A stretch of DNA of 64,000 bases. Origin: Nephrocerus scutellatus (Eukaryota > Arthropoda > Insecta > Diptera > Pipunculidae). The number at the start of each line of letters is the position of its first letter. Within the stretch, counting starts at the first letter, position 1. A program made the position numbers and the translations under genes. The notes below the pieces were generated by a model. That model did not search any database. It worked only from the letters and a program-made list of their open reading frames with translations, and was not told the DNA's origin. Shown in pieces: positions 54,060 to 64,000 of this stretch. The stretch is taken from NCBI GenBank assembly GCA_947095585.1, contig OX352761.1, forward strand, positions 23,775,777 to 23,839,776, in the 5' to 3' direction.

Positions 54060-55930
54060 GCCGTCCCAATTTGCTTTCTTGTAATCATCATCATATTTGG
54101 CTCTACAACCGGAGTCCGGTCCTGGCCTCCCGCAAAAAGTCTGCACAGGTCCCTATTTTGAGTCGGTGTCATCCAGTTTTGCATCCCTAAACTCTGGGTG
54201 TCCTGGTCTACGCCATCATTCCAGCGTAGGCTTGGCTAGCCTCCCTGTCGTGTTCGTGTCGTAAATCCTACCGCAAAGGACTTTCCGAGCAGGATCCTCT
54301 TCGTTCAAGCGAGCTAGGTGTCCTGCCCACCGAAACCTAACCTAACCTCGGATCCATGCGTAAATACTGGTATGATCATTGTGTTATATACCAGCAGCTT
54401 GGATGTTATGGTTAAGTTCCTGGATTGGAAGAGTCTTGACAGACAGAGTAGGCTTTGTTGGCTTTAAGCAACCGTGCGCGTATTTCTGGTTCCATGCTGT
54501 TATCCGCTGCTACAGTTGACCCGAGATAGTTAATGGATTGCACTACATCAAATTCGCGCTCCACTATTTTAATTGCAGTACCAATCTTGGATCTTCTGCT
54601 CGCAGACGTGGCCAAAATGTACTTTTTTTTTGCTCTCATTTATGTTGAACCCCAGATTTCGTGCCGCCCGCTCGATCTGGATAAAAGCTTCCTGTACATC
54701 TCTTGGGTTTCTACCAACGATGTCAATGTCAAGAGTCTCGGATCACTCTCCAACTCCACGTTGAAGAGGACGCAGCCCAGTCCATCCCCTTGTCGGAGTC
54801 GTGTCGTTTAGATGTTGAATGGCTAACTTCGTCTATGCTTGGTGGCGGCAGCACAGTATAGCCTTCGGTCCTTGATGGAGCCTCCAATTCCTCCGTTAGC
54901 TGGCCATTTTGCAACTCATGAAAGTGCTCTTCCCATCGCTCTAAGATGCCTTTAAGATCGGTGATCAGATTACCCTCTGTCTTTGCAGTATGTCCAACGC
55001 GGTGTATATTGCGTCATACAGCGGACTCTTTGGTAGAACTTCCGCGCCTGGTGCGGTCTTGGTCTCTGTACTGTTCTAGTTCACGGACAAGTTCCTTCTC
55101 CAAGGCTGCTTTCTTTCGCCGGTGAACTGTTTTTTCATATCTTCTGATCTCTTTATATTCATCTATGCGTGCCCGCGTTCTATGAGATTGTTGAATTGCT
55201 CGGTACGCAACATTCTTACGTTCATTCGCTAGCTTACCTTCGTCATCGAACCAGTCGTTCCGATCTCTACGACTACTGCCTAAGAGTCAGCAGTACTAAT
55301 GACAGTATTCTTAAGGCGAGTCCTTTTCTCTTCTACACCAGACAAATCAGCCCCAGGACTTACTCTCCCTGCATTTAGGGGAATCCTATCGCTTGACCGT
55401 TGTTGTTTCTTATCCCTTTGTTGCATCATCAGGTTCGGTTTGTGGCGGGGGTCTATCAACACATGGTCCATCTGGTTGCGTTCATATCCTCCAGAATGAT
55501 TTTTACATCATACTGAGGGCAGGTATGGAGTTCCCGTTCGACTGATTCAAAGAATTCTTCTTCTTTTCAGCATAATATTTGGACAGGGTATCGCCAGCTG
55601 CTAAGCAGCTCGAGCTCTATTCAGTCAGCGTAAATTCTTAAATAATTCACTCATTTTTGTTGCCGTGGTCGTCGTCGTTCATCAGTGTATCGGAGGATGA
55701 TTTTAGGTATCGTAATGTTTTTTTTACGGGCGAGGTTATTGGCTTCGCACCAACCTTACTTTGAAGGGACTAGCCCGATCATTCAGCTTTTCCTGTATTG
55801 GTGGAAAATTACCGGCGGGCCACCGCGGGGAGGTGTGATCGCACTTTACACCAGTCAGAGATAGTTACGTCCACTTGTGATTCTGATGCATTTTGTGTTA
55901 TTCCCCCTATTCTGCTGATGGCTGACCACC
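54060..55930 (-). pseudogene. RTE-like LINE family C, copy 2, with 3' end
   Basis: Its 5' leader near 55930-55750 and endonuclease remnants match the copy at 37640-39895. The RT and its C-terminal side are at 54914-54412 (RSKIGTAIKIVEREFDVVQS, then INYLGSTVAADNSMEPEIRA). The C-terminus is at 54330-54180 (RWAGHLARLNEEDPARKVLC) and the tail at 54160-54070 has a (TGA)n-like simple repeat. Large deletions remove much of the EN and the RT core. Confidence 0.83.
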
Positions 55931-56239
55931 CTTTTAATGTATATTTGTGTGCAAATCTATCATCTTTGTCTGTCTTAGGGCAGGTACGCATAGCAACCAT
56001 GATTCCATGATATTTACCGACCAAACCGAAAAATCTCAAATTAATTATTCTGCTCTTTTATGTACGCTTTCAATTTAATTTGATTTAACTTAATTGTAAT
56101 ACAACTTAGAATGTCTTGAGATGTAGTCAGCTTACAAAGTATGGCTTTATCTTTATCTGTTTAAGTTGGAAAAGTATTATTGACATTCCAAATTTCATTG
56201 TAAACAAATGCAAATAAATTAATTTTTTCTAATCCCCAG

Positions 56240-56344
56240 CTTAAAAACGGAAGATATCGAAAAGAAATTAAAAGAAGCCGAACAAAGAGAAGAGGCGCTC
56301 ATCAAAAGGATAACAGAGAAAGATAAAACCATTAACAAAATGAA
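56240..56344 (+). CDS. tacc: tacc exon 10, coiled coil (TACC domain)
   Basis: Acceptor TCCCCAG? reads AATCCCCAG at 56231-56239. It encodes LKTEDIEKKLKEAEQREEAL, then IKRITEKDKTINKM. Donor GTAAGT at 56345, phase 2. Continuous heptads. Confidence 0.95.
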
Positions 56345-56412
56345 GTAAGTTCGACGAGCTGCACATATTTCTATCTTACATAATTATCTTAAATACAATT
56401 GTTCTATTCTAG

Positions 56413-56574
56413 CGGTGTAATTGAAGCTTACGAAAAGGCAATCGCAGAATTAATAGCCGAAAAGGAGCAAATCATTCAGAATTATGAAAAACAATTGGCA
56501 GAGGTAAAGGCTGACCGTGATTCCAACTATCATCATTTAACGTCTCTTGAGACGACATTCTCCGACTTGCATGT
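56413..56574 (+). CDS. tacc: tacc exon 11, coiled coil (TACC domain)
   Basis: Acceptor CTATTCTAG at 56404-56412. It encodes GVIEAYEKAIAELIAEKEQI, then SNYHHLTSLETTFSDLH. The GVIEAYEKAI...LIAEKE...LTSLETTFSDLH pattern is diagnostic of the TACC domain in flies and vertebrates. Donor GTACGT at 56575, phase 2. Confidence 0.97.
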
Positions 56575-56637
56575 GTACGTTACAGAATAAATTCCCTGGA
56601 AATCGCATAAAAATCATATTATTTATTAATTCTGCAG

Positions 56638-56787
56638 AAAGTACGAGAAGAGCAAGGAAATGACAGCGCAACTGAAAAACAGCGAAGAAGCGCTGCTGGC
56701 CGAAAAGCGACAGAATTTGGAAAATCTAAGGCTGCAAGAGCAGCGGTATGAAAAAATGAAAAATCATGCCATGCAACAATTGGAAAT
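56638..56787 (+). CDS. tacc: tacc exon 12, coiled coil (TACC domain)
   Basis: Acceptor TTCTGCAG at 56630-56637. It encodes KYEKSKEMTAQLKNSEEALL, then AEKRQNLENLRLQEQRYEKM and KNHAMQQLE. Conserved E.RY..MKNHA.Q.LE block. Donor GTGAGT at 56788, phase 2. Confidence 0.97.
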
Positions 56788-56905
56788 GTGAGTGACTTTT
56801 GTTGAGTTTATATCAAGAACGCTTATGGAGAATGAAGTGTCTTCATTATCCAATACTTAAGTTCAATGTTATAGAGTTTGCCATTAATTTAATTACCTAT
56901 TGCAG

Positions 56906-57089
56906 TGCAAATAAAAAACTGGAAACACTTACAAGAAATCATGCAATGGAATCGACCAAACTGAAAGCGCTCCTGAAAAAGGAGGAGATTTCGCGTGCCT
57001 CCATAAATGAACAGCTGCAGCAAAAGTCCCGCGAAAACGAGGAACTTGTTAAAATTTGTGACGAGCTTATTAGTGGGCAAGGAAGTTAA
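56906..57089 (+). CDS. tacc: tacc last exon, end of the coiled coil and stop
   Basis: Acceptor CTATTGCAG at 56897-56905. It encodes [20 protein letters not shown], then [20 protein letters not shown] and [17 protein letters not shown]. Stop TAA at 57087-57089. The A.L...L.Q K..EN.EL..ICDELI ending is typical of TACC C-termini. This part mediates centrosome targeting and binding of the Msps/XMAP215 protein in known family members. Confidence 0.97.
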
Positions 57090-60000
57090 AGTTTGCGAGT
57101 TTTTAACAGTCAGTGTCTCCACGACAGTTGATCAGAGTCAATATTCACTTACACACACACACACATACGCAAACACCCTTCGTCGAACGATCGACGATCG
57201 ATTATTTTTGGTGATATTGCTGATCTGATTTTCTGATTGTTTATTTGTGTTTCTGTTTTTAATTCAATCTCCATGTGTTTAAATTTTTTCTGTTCTTCTT
57301 ATTATTTTTTGTTTGTTTACGATATTTGTTTTATTATTTTTAATTTTATGTATTTATAAAAAATTATTTGCTTGTGAAATACCAAGCCAGATACTAAACA
57401 AATTATTACAGAGGAATATGTGAAAGCTGTGGAAAGCAATGGAAACGGAACGAGAAATAACTAAATACATAATTAAAAAAATTAACATTAATTTTATTAA
57501 CAAAAATGCATAAAGAACAATGTAAATTATTAAATAATGGTTTATTATTTAATATTATCACTACACACTACTATATACTATTATTATTCTTACAACTATG
57601 CGGTAAAATGTACGTTGCTAACGAAAGAGAGGAAAAAATATAAATTCCTTTCGACTTAGGTGGCTTTGCTTTGCAGAACTCGTTCGTTTCGTTTTCGCTT
57701 CATTAGAGATTCCGTAAGATAAGCAAGGAAGCCTTTAGAGCCATGCGAGACAATATCAGCTTGTAAAATATAATATAGCACTTTAATTAATCAACTAAAC
57801 GAGGAGATAACTTTTAACTAAATATTAGTTTGCTTTGCCTTAATTTACTGGCTAGTTTTCTGCGATATGACTGACGATGGCGACGAAGTATCGAATCGTT
57901 TTTTGTTGGCTGGCTTATACTTATACACTAGTAATGGATTTGGATTAAAATATACGAAATGTTTAATAATTGGGAGAAAAGTTACATAAATTGGAACTTA
58001 AAAATTATAAAGTTTGTTGATTAAATTTAATGTGAAATACAAATGAGAATAATATTGTTTGTTAGCATTAGTTTAAAAATGTTTTCCATTTGTTATTAAC
58101 TCTCTCACAGACACATACGCTAATCAGAACAAATAGGAAAATGCATTTTAAGTACATATAATAGAAAATTAATTCAATAGAAGCAACCGCCTTTAGCACA
58201 CCACTCAAACATACAATACAAAGCAAATTGAACCTGCAGGCATTTAAGACACATGTCCATAGACATCTCATATTGTCATCTCCTTAATTTCCTAGCGCCT
58301 ACGCTGTGCTTATCATAATAAGTGTGTACATTACCCTACCACTATCTCCTCCTGCTGCAGTTGTACGTTGACTAGGGAATCAGAGAAAGTAATTGACATG
58401 TACTCGTATTAAAGCTATCTGGCTAAGGAAAAGACCCCTATCCTAACGTTGATCATTATTGGCTTTACAAACGTTAAGTATTGATTTTTCACGAGCGAAA
58501 TTATAGGTTTAAAGTAATAATTTCTCTTTTATTAGTTTTCATTTTGCTGTCTATTGGCAAACTGTAAGGGTTGAAGTAAATTTCCATTCCATTTGTACAT
58601 TTTGATAATCAAAACTAATAATTGGCGATCGACGGCTATGCATTTCCATTTGGCTTTGACAGTTTTGGATACCATAAAGTTTGGAGAAGTTATATTGAAT
58701 GATTTTATTAGAAAAGCATTCACGTATTCTATCCCATTTAAATATTGTTCACATGTACGGGTACCTTGCTGAGCTTCAGCTGAATAGTTGCAACATTTTT
58801 TTAAGTGACATTATTTTTTCAAATAATGAACTTTTTCACCTATTGTGTAAAGATTTGTTATTATCTTACATTTTGCTCCAGTATTCAATTTTTAAAAACC
58901 AACACTGTGTGGATGAGGGCCATTCTTGCTGAAAAGTCCGATTAGTATGCCTAAATACTTTAACAAAAATTAGAAAAACACTCTAATAATTGTTGCGCTT
59001 GTTTGAAACGTTAGTAAAATATTTTTATAATACAACTCTGCAATCCAAATACATCCTTTTACAGCTATGATGCCAATCGTTTTATATTTTCTTCTCAAAT
59101 AGTGGAAGTCGTGATGAAAGCCACCCGGTCAATTTAAAGTTTAACGATTTCTATCGGAAAGCAAATAATCGATGCAGATGCCAAATAGAATAGAAGACTG
59201 GATTGTTGGGGCAATAGCTTCGGCAATTGAAACAGTTCCGGCTACAGAAGATTCCAAAGTGTTTTTCTTGCTGGTTGTTTCGCCAACACTAATTGGATTT
59301 CTGATAGTTTCCATTGATTTGCTGTGTTGTCGGTGATGTTGTTTTTATTGATGATACTATTGTTGTCACAGTCAGTTCACTGGAAATATTGAAAGATAAT
59401 TTTCGATCTATTTGGCATCTGATAAATTAAAATGGCAAATTCAAATTTCGCCGTGCATTTGCACACCAAGTCGTGCGATGATTCGAAAATGTCAACCGCC
59501 TAGACGATGCGATGTTGGTTTTTCTGTTGAACTTATTTTGGCGCTTTTGAGAATTCCTGACTGTTAAAGCATTGGCATTTACACCTGTGTAGTGGTGGTT
59601 TTTTTTTTAAATCCTTCATTGGTGGATAAAACACTGGCATTTACACCTGTGTTGTGGCCGTTGTCTTAAATCCTTTCAGGTTTTTCACGTGCGATTGATA
59701 ATTTCCCAAATAGCTATAAACTAAATTAAAACTTTTTGTTAGTGATCGTGGCAGTTGACGCAAAAGAACATTAATTTTACCATTTGCAACGCTTTAGAAG
59801 AGTGATGGAGAGAGAGAGAGAGAAAAAAAATAACGGTGATATTTGAATTCCTTTAACTGTCAACAAACAGCAGTAACTACAAATGCGATCAAAAATGATG
59901 ATCGAAATTTCTTTTGGAGCAGAGTGCGCTTTGTCCGTCATTTATTAACCCGCAAACCTACAAATATAATATACATACATACTTATATAATTACACAACC

Positions 60001-60500
60001 TTACACAACCCCTAATCTAACCTTATCTTTACCTTCACAATGAATATTTAAACGAGAAAATAATCAAATAAGAATAGCAACAAAAGCAAGGTAAATGTAA
60101 TATTTTTTTAAAAACAAACAACAAAAATGTTGTCACGAAAAACGATCATCTCTCGAAACTTACATACATACTTAACAACAAGTATATTTGGTATAACGAA
60201 ATTATCAAACAAAATTAATAAACACACACATATATATATATAAATATATAATAACAATGAGGAAACTAAATTAAATTTGTAATTTAACCTCAAGCAAATA
60301 AAACCTTAGTGTAATAATTGTGTACTAGGATATTAGTATTGTCTCTCCTTACATACTGCAGAAGGAAAACAACGGACGGAACGAGAACCGTGGCGATGAT
60401 TATTAATTTATTGTTTAATACCGAATGAGTAGAAGATGCTGTATGTTTATAATTGAAATAAAGAAACATCAAAATATTAAAAAGGAACACATCAAACAAA
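57090..60500 (+). other. tacc: tacc 3' UTR and downstream flank
   Basis: Mostly AT-rich with no second gene. A (CA)n run lies near 57150, a 68-base direct duplication at about 59572-59690, a (GA)n run at 59808 and a (TA)n run at 60230. Canonical AATAAA signals lie at 60217-60222, 60297-60302 and 60457-60462. These would imply a 3' UTR of over 3 kb. I found no AATAAA nearer the stop, but an ATTAAA lies at about 57528. Where the transcript ends is unknown. Confidence 0.35.
58230..58345 (+). pseudogene. LINE-A 3' tail fragment
   Basis: CATTTAAGACACATGTCCAT, CTTAATTTCCTAGCGCC and TAATAAGTGTGTAC match the LINE-A 3' end (compare 625-745). It lies downstream of the tacc stop. Confidence 0.65.
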
Positions 60501-60794
60501 TCTAAAATTTAATTATATACCACCTTACTAGCTTCAATACCCGCGCTCTATAGCTATAACTAGCGATCTCTACCAGAAGTTATAGATGAGTATCTGTTGG
60601 ATGGATGGGGGCGCAATCAGTTGACGAAGTTTTAGCAGATATCTCTAGGTACAGTGCCTTGCTAGGCATGTCTTTTGTTTTTTTATTTGGAGAGAAAACA
60701 TAAATTTTTAGGTGTACCCAGTCGGTAGCAATCCACATACAATTGGCATTGTGGAAAAAATTGACGTTGTGAAAAACAAGAATTTTCCAAATTT

Positions 60795-62045
60795 AAGCCA
60801 GCAATAGTCAACTGGAGAGGCATTTGCGTTCTTCCTGCAGTTGCAAAGGTAATAGCCAAAGTAGTACTTGAGCGAATTAAGGAACATCTGGAAGATACAC
60901 TCGATGCCGAACAAGCAGGTTTTCGCACTGGATCCTCCTCTGTAGACCAAATAGACACCCTACGGATCATTATTGAACTGAACAGTGCGTTGAATTCCGG
61001 TCACCACTGCACCTGTTCCCTGTTGTGTTCATCGATTTTGAGAAGGCGTTTGAATGGCTCGCCTTGCGCAGGAGAGGTATACCCGATAAACTAATAGCTA
61101 TTATTAAAGCAACCTATGATGGCTCTAAATGTCATGTGCTGCATAGAGGAAAGCTGTCAGAGGAATTCGAGATCCTAAGTGGGGTACGACAAGGTTGCAT
61201 TCTATCGCCGATACTTTTTTGTTGGTGATTAGCGATGTACTTCGCGCAGCTTTATCTACTGGAAACGGAGGAATTCGTTGGACTCTTACATCTCCACTCA
61301 AACATCTGGATTACGCTGACGACGTTTGTTTACTCTCACACAGGATTATGGAGCTGCACCACAGAATTATGGAGATTAACACTGCCAAAACAAAAATCAT
61401 CAACCTCGGCACTAACTCAGTACTTCAAGTTAACATTACTGGACAGCCGGTAGAGAGAGTAGAGAGTTTCCAATATCTTGGGAGTATTGTCTCGACCGAA
61501 GGTGGAACCGAACAGGACATTGTCAACCGAATCGGCAAAGCAAAATCGGTGTTTGGAACCAATGCGATCAGCTTAAACACCAAGCTGCGGCTGTTCCGCT
61601 CAAATGTTGAATCTGTGCTGTTGTATGGAAGGTGACCGATACTATCACAAAAAGATTACAAAAGTTCGTAAATAGGTGCCTACGGAACATCTTAAGGGGT
61701 TTCTGGCCTAACCGTATCTCTAACGAACATCTTTACCAGAGAACGGGTCGGGAACCAATAGGCACAACCATCCAACGACGAAAGTGGCAGTGGATTGGTC
61801 ATACACTCCGAAAGGTCCGACAGTTCCATAGCAAACTACGCAATGCAATGGAACCCGTTATCTCCTCAGGATGGTAGAAGAACGGGTCGTCAATACATGG
61901 CGCAGAACAGTTGAGGAGGAGTCACGGCAATTCGGGAAGAGTTGGAGAGAGCTGAAGCTCATTGCCAGGAACTGCACGCGATGGCGCGTAGGCGTTGTAG
62001 AGGTCCTAGGACCCACAAGGGGATATAGGACATAAGTAAGTAAGT
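60795..62045 (+). pseudogene. RTE-clade LINE family B, RT to 3' end
   Basis: 60830-61230 reads (frameshifted) GICVLPAVAKVIAKVVLERI, then EQAGFRTGSSSVDQIDTLRI and KCHVLHRGKLSEEFEILSGV plus RQGCILSPILF. 61195-61635 continues LKHLDYADDVCLLSHRIMEL, intact YADD. The C-terminus follows at 61632-61877 (RRKWQWIGHTLRKV). The 3' tail is AAGTAAGTAAGTAA at 62033. It lacks the endonuclease; deletions and frameshifts make it inactive. Same family as 34695-36910. Confidence 0.87.
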
Positions 62046-62049
62046 AATA

Positions 62050-62420
62050 GTCAACGATTGGTCTTGTGCCTTGTTGCTGGTAAGAGCAAAGGCAAGCCGC
62101 AACGGGAAATCGTTGGAAATCATCGGTATGCGTTAAATCAGTACGTCTTCGCCTGTGAATTTGCCACCAACGATTGTTGCCTCGATTAAATTCGGTGATA
62201 ATTTTTTGATGGTCAATCTGTTTCCGTTGCACAACTTTGGTGCGTTTAAGTGGCGAATTAGCATTACCGGTGATCCAACCTTAAATGTTAATACGTACGG
62301 TGGCATTCCGGGTGGTTCCAATGAATTCAAAAATTCAGTCGGATAGGGCTTGTTCTTCGTCCATTACTGTGTCGATTGATTGTATTTGACTGTTGGCAGT
62401 TTCAATTGCATTTGCTCATT
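62050..62420 (-). pseudogene. Helitron PIF1-like helicase fragment
   Basis: 62330-62133 encodes [20 protein letters not shown], then [20 protein letters not shown] and [19 protein letters not shown]. With a frameshift, SNDFPLRLAFALTSNKAQDQ follows to about 62070, and [13 protein letters not shown] precedes it near 62375. These are the last helicase motifs of Helitron Rep/Hel proteins. It is cut at 62045 by RTE family B. Confidence 0.85.
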
Positions 62421-62999
62421 GACACTGATGTAATGTCCTTCTTCCATGTAAAAGTGTAATTCTAAGTTGTTGTGCGGAGCTTAACACCATTTTAAATGAC
62501 TTTTTTTAATTACAAAAATACTTTCGTTACAAGATGCCATTAATTTACCATATTACCGCATACTGTAGGTAATATGTGGGAATTGTAGGAAAACTTTTCC
62601 ACAATCCAAGTATCTTTAATCATTTGTATTACGAGTACTATCGACATATGTCTCTAATACAGATACATTGTGCAGTCGCTGTAATATTCCATGTCTACCA
62701 AATTCCTGAGCGTCATATCTGCAACAAATGTAGGTCGGCTGAATCATCGTACGGGAGATTGTCTAATAGGATGATAGCTGCTAGCCGATAAATAGGCGAG
62801 CTGAGTCAGCGCAAGTTGGTGTTAGTTTCAAAGTTTGACACCAGTTGACGCCGTCATGGGTGTGTGCTGTATGCAGCGTCGGATTACTGCTGAACGGACG
62901 GCTGAAGCTATAGACATGGTATCGGCTGCTAAAGGCATTGCTTGTGTGGGATATGCAGGTGATAGAAAAAACGGGAGAAGAGTTATATTTTGAAAATTT
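62421..62999. other. No gene recognised
   Basis: Short ORFs on both strands without family similarity. It may be a degenerate continuation of the LINE to the right. Confidence 0.35.
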
Positions 63000-63524
63000 A
63001 ACTGTTCGGGCGTCGTGGTTAAGTTCATGGATTTCGGAGCAGGGGATTCGTAGTTTGAATTCCAGAAAACACCAAAAGTATTTTTCACGGTCCCACCTCT
63101 CGCGAATGTCTGACAAACGTCCGACTTCCTGATAAGGATTTGCAAGGGTAACAGCCCTACAAACTGACTTGAGTGCAGAGGCCTCTGAATTCAATTCTAA
63201 CCGGCTTCTAATATGAATTCAATAAGCCTCTCCATGGTTTTGAGGACGAATGATGTTAGACTTATATACTATACTAGGCCTATTGCCTGGTTTTGGGATA
63301 AATATCACATTTACCTCTCTCCAGATAATAGGAATATACCCCCAGTTGTAGCTGGCTCTAAATAAAGCAATCATACCCGGTAGGATGAGATCTATCGCCT
63401 TCTGTAGAAGAGCTGGAAGCTTTAAAAGGTTGGAAAGAGCCTACTGCGCATTTAACTTTATCCGGACTGAAGATTTTACCGGATAAACTATTTATTCCAA
63501 GGCCTAGCTTCTCGCGACCATTTG
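63000..63524 (-). pseudogene. R1/LOA-type LINE, RT N-terminal region
   Basis: Minus-strand frames give LPALLQKAIDLILPGMIALF, then RASYNWGYIPIIWREVNVIF, IPKPGNR, and LTSFVLKTMERLIEF. These are RT blocks 0-2 of R1/LOA/I-type LINEs. It is colinear with the upstream part of the same element at 63752-64000; a SINE lies between. Confidence 0.75.
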
Positions 63525-63751
63525 TGTTGCGCATTTATATTTTTGGACACAAAATAGAAGGGACCTACAGTTTAAGGCCGGATCCGAACGGCGAACTGAG
63601 AAGCTTTCCGTGACAAGTTATTACTCTCGGAACGTTTGTCACCCATTCGCGAGAGGTGGGACACCGTGAAAAATACATTTGGTGTTACTGGGATTTGAAC
63701 CACGAACCTCCTGTTCAGTAGCCACGCGCATTTTCACTGACCAACGGCACC
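63525..63751 (-). mobile_element. tRNA-derived SINE
   Basis: On the minus strand the element starts with a 71-base tRNA-like head (63751-63681): GGTG...CACC acceptor-stem ends, a box-A-like TTGGTCAGTG, and a perfect box B GGTTCAAATCC. A body with CACGGAAAGCTTCTCAGTTC and CTTAAACTGTAGGTCCCTTC follows to about 63525. The body recurs at 1618-1745. The head would supply an internal RNA polymerase III promoter. It interrupts the R1/LOA-type LINE. Confidence 0.75.
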
Positions 63752-64000
63752 TCCTATTAATACATACCCTTTGGTCAAATATGTTCGTGTACGTGTATGG
63801 TAAACGGGTAGACGAACCTGGGAAATGAGCCTGGAGTAGGGTTCTGATTGTATCCTCACGGTCTGACGTGTAGGTGCCATCAGACTTTTTTAATAAACCT
63901 ACACATGTCTTATCCTTAGCTAGTGCCTTGTGGATTGGAGCCGCTACTGGCATTTCAACAATGTTTTCGGAGCGTTTCCTCCACGTGACACGTTTCGGAT
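63752..64000 (-). pseudogene. R1/LOA-type LINE, region before RT
   Basis: 63953-63770 encodes MPVAAPIHKALAKDKTCVGL, then LKKSDGTYTSDREDTIRTLL and QAHFPGS. The G.YT.D.E.T...LL..HFPGS pattern is typical of the EN-RT linker of R1/LOA/jockey LINEs. It runs off the window edge. Confidence 0.78.

Larger units (their letters stand above)
2716..57089 (+). other. tacc: tacc gene, full span: transforming acidic coiled-coil protein
   Basis: TACC proteins bind centrosomes and spindle microtubules and recruit the XMAP215-type polymerase (Msps in flies) under Aurora A control; this is established for the family. Here the C-terminal ~210 residues form one long heptad-rich coiled coil (TACC domain) ending DELISGQGS. 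The middle is acidic and Ser/Thr-rich, with an insect-TACC-like DFDFLLTKG...RFDPLLG segment near residues 1005-1038. All listed exons have GT-AG borders and compatible phases: 0 after either first exon, 1 through the central exons, then 0, then 2 through the coiled coil. The predicted lengths are 1408 aa (first promoter) and 1474 aa (second promoter). This is somewhat longer than Drosophila TACC as I remember it. Introns reach over 30 kb because of transposons. The identity is firm; the microexon and the very first exon are less so. Confidence 0.93.

Noticed and set aside
62781..63194. 137-residue minus-strand ORF as a host gene
   Set aside because: It overlaps the degenerate right part of an R1/LOA-type LINE and has no recognisable domain.
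63681..63751. A genuine tRNA gene
   Set aside because: The acceptor stem is only partly paired and a SINE body follows directly; it is better explained as the head of a SINE.

Overview
The window is nuclear DNA of a higher fly (Diptera). It holds one protein-coding gene of its own, whose introns are packed with transposable-element relics. The gene reads on the + strand and is the fly TACC gene (transforming acidic coiled-coil protein, symbol tacc). I traced it by following GT-AG splice sites and codon phase from an ATG at 2716 to a stop at 57089. An unusual dipteran DD41D mariner, typical RTE, R1 and jockey-group LINEs, and the intron sizes fit a large-genome fly. A tephritid fruit fly is my best guess, but this is an inference. 

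Gene layout: a short first exon (2716-2805) and an alternative first exon 23 kb downstream (26096-26383) both end in phase 0. Both can therefore join the exon pair 33585-33819 / 33892-33954. Then come 40020-40118, a 2.4-kb acidic Ser/Thr-rich exon (40361-42784), a candidate 30-nt microexon (43055-43084), 47988-48053, 51619-52094, 52198-52274 and 52352-52417. Four closely spaced exons (56240-57089) finish the C-terminal TACC coiled coil. With the microexon the reading frame is open throughout: about 1408 residues from the first promoter and 1474 from the second. 

The rest is mostly mobile DNA. LINE family A (jockey/CR1-like) has at least eight fragments. At least four RTE-like families (A, B, C, F) are present as broken copies. 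There are R1/I-group fragments, one of them keeping a complete gag-like segment with three zinc knuckles. There are four mariner copies (one DD34D, at least one DD41D), two stretches of Helitron/PIF1-type helicase, a tRNA-derived SINE, and several non-autonomous inverted-repeat elements. A very abundant element family carries a tandem repeat of about 115 bp with a GC-rich palindromic core and occurs at ten or more places. Nesting is common: mariner in RTE, a foldback element in the minisatellite element, a SINE in a LINE, and an RTE joined to LINE-A. 

No rRNA, functional tRNA, CRISPR or prokaryote-type operon is present. Downstream of 57089 lie a probable long 3' UTR and flanking DNA, then an RTE copy, a Helitron relic and an R1-like LINE up to the end of the window. 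No second host gene could be recognised.
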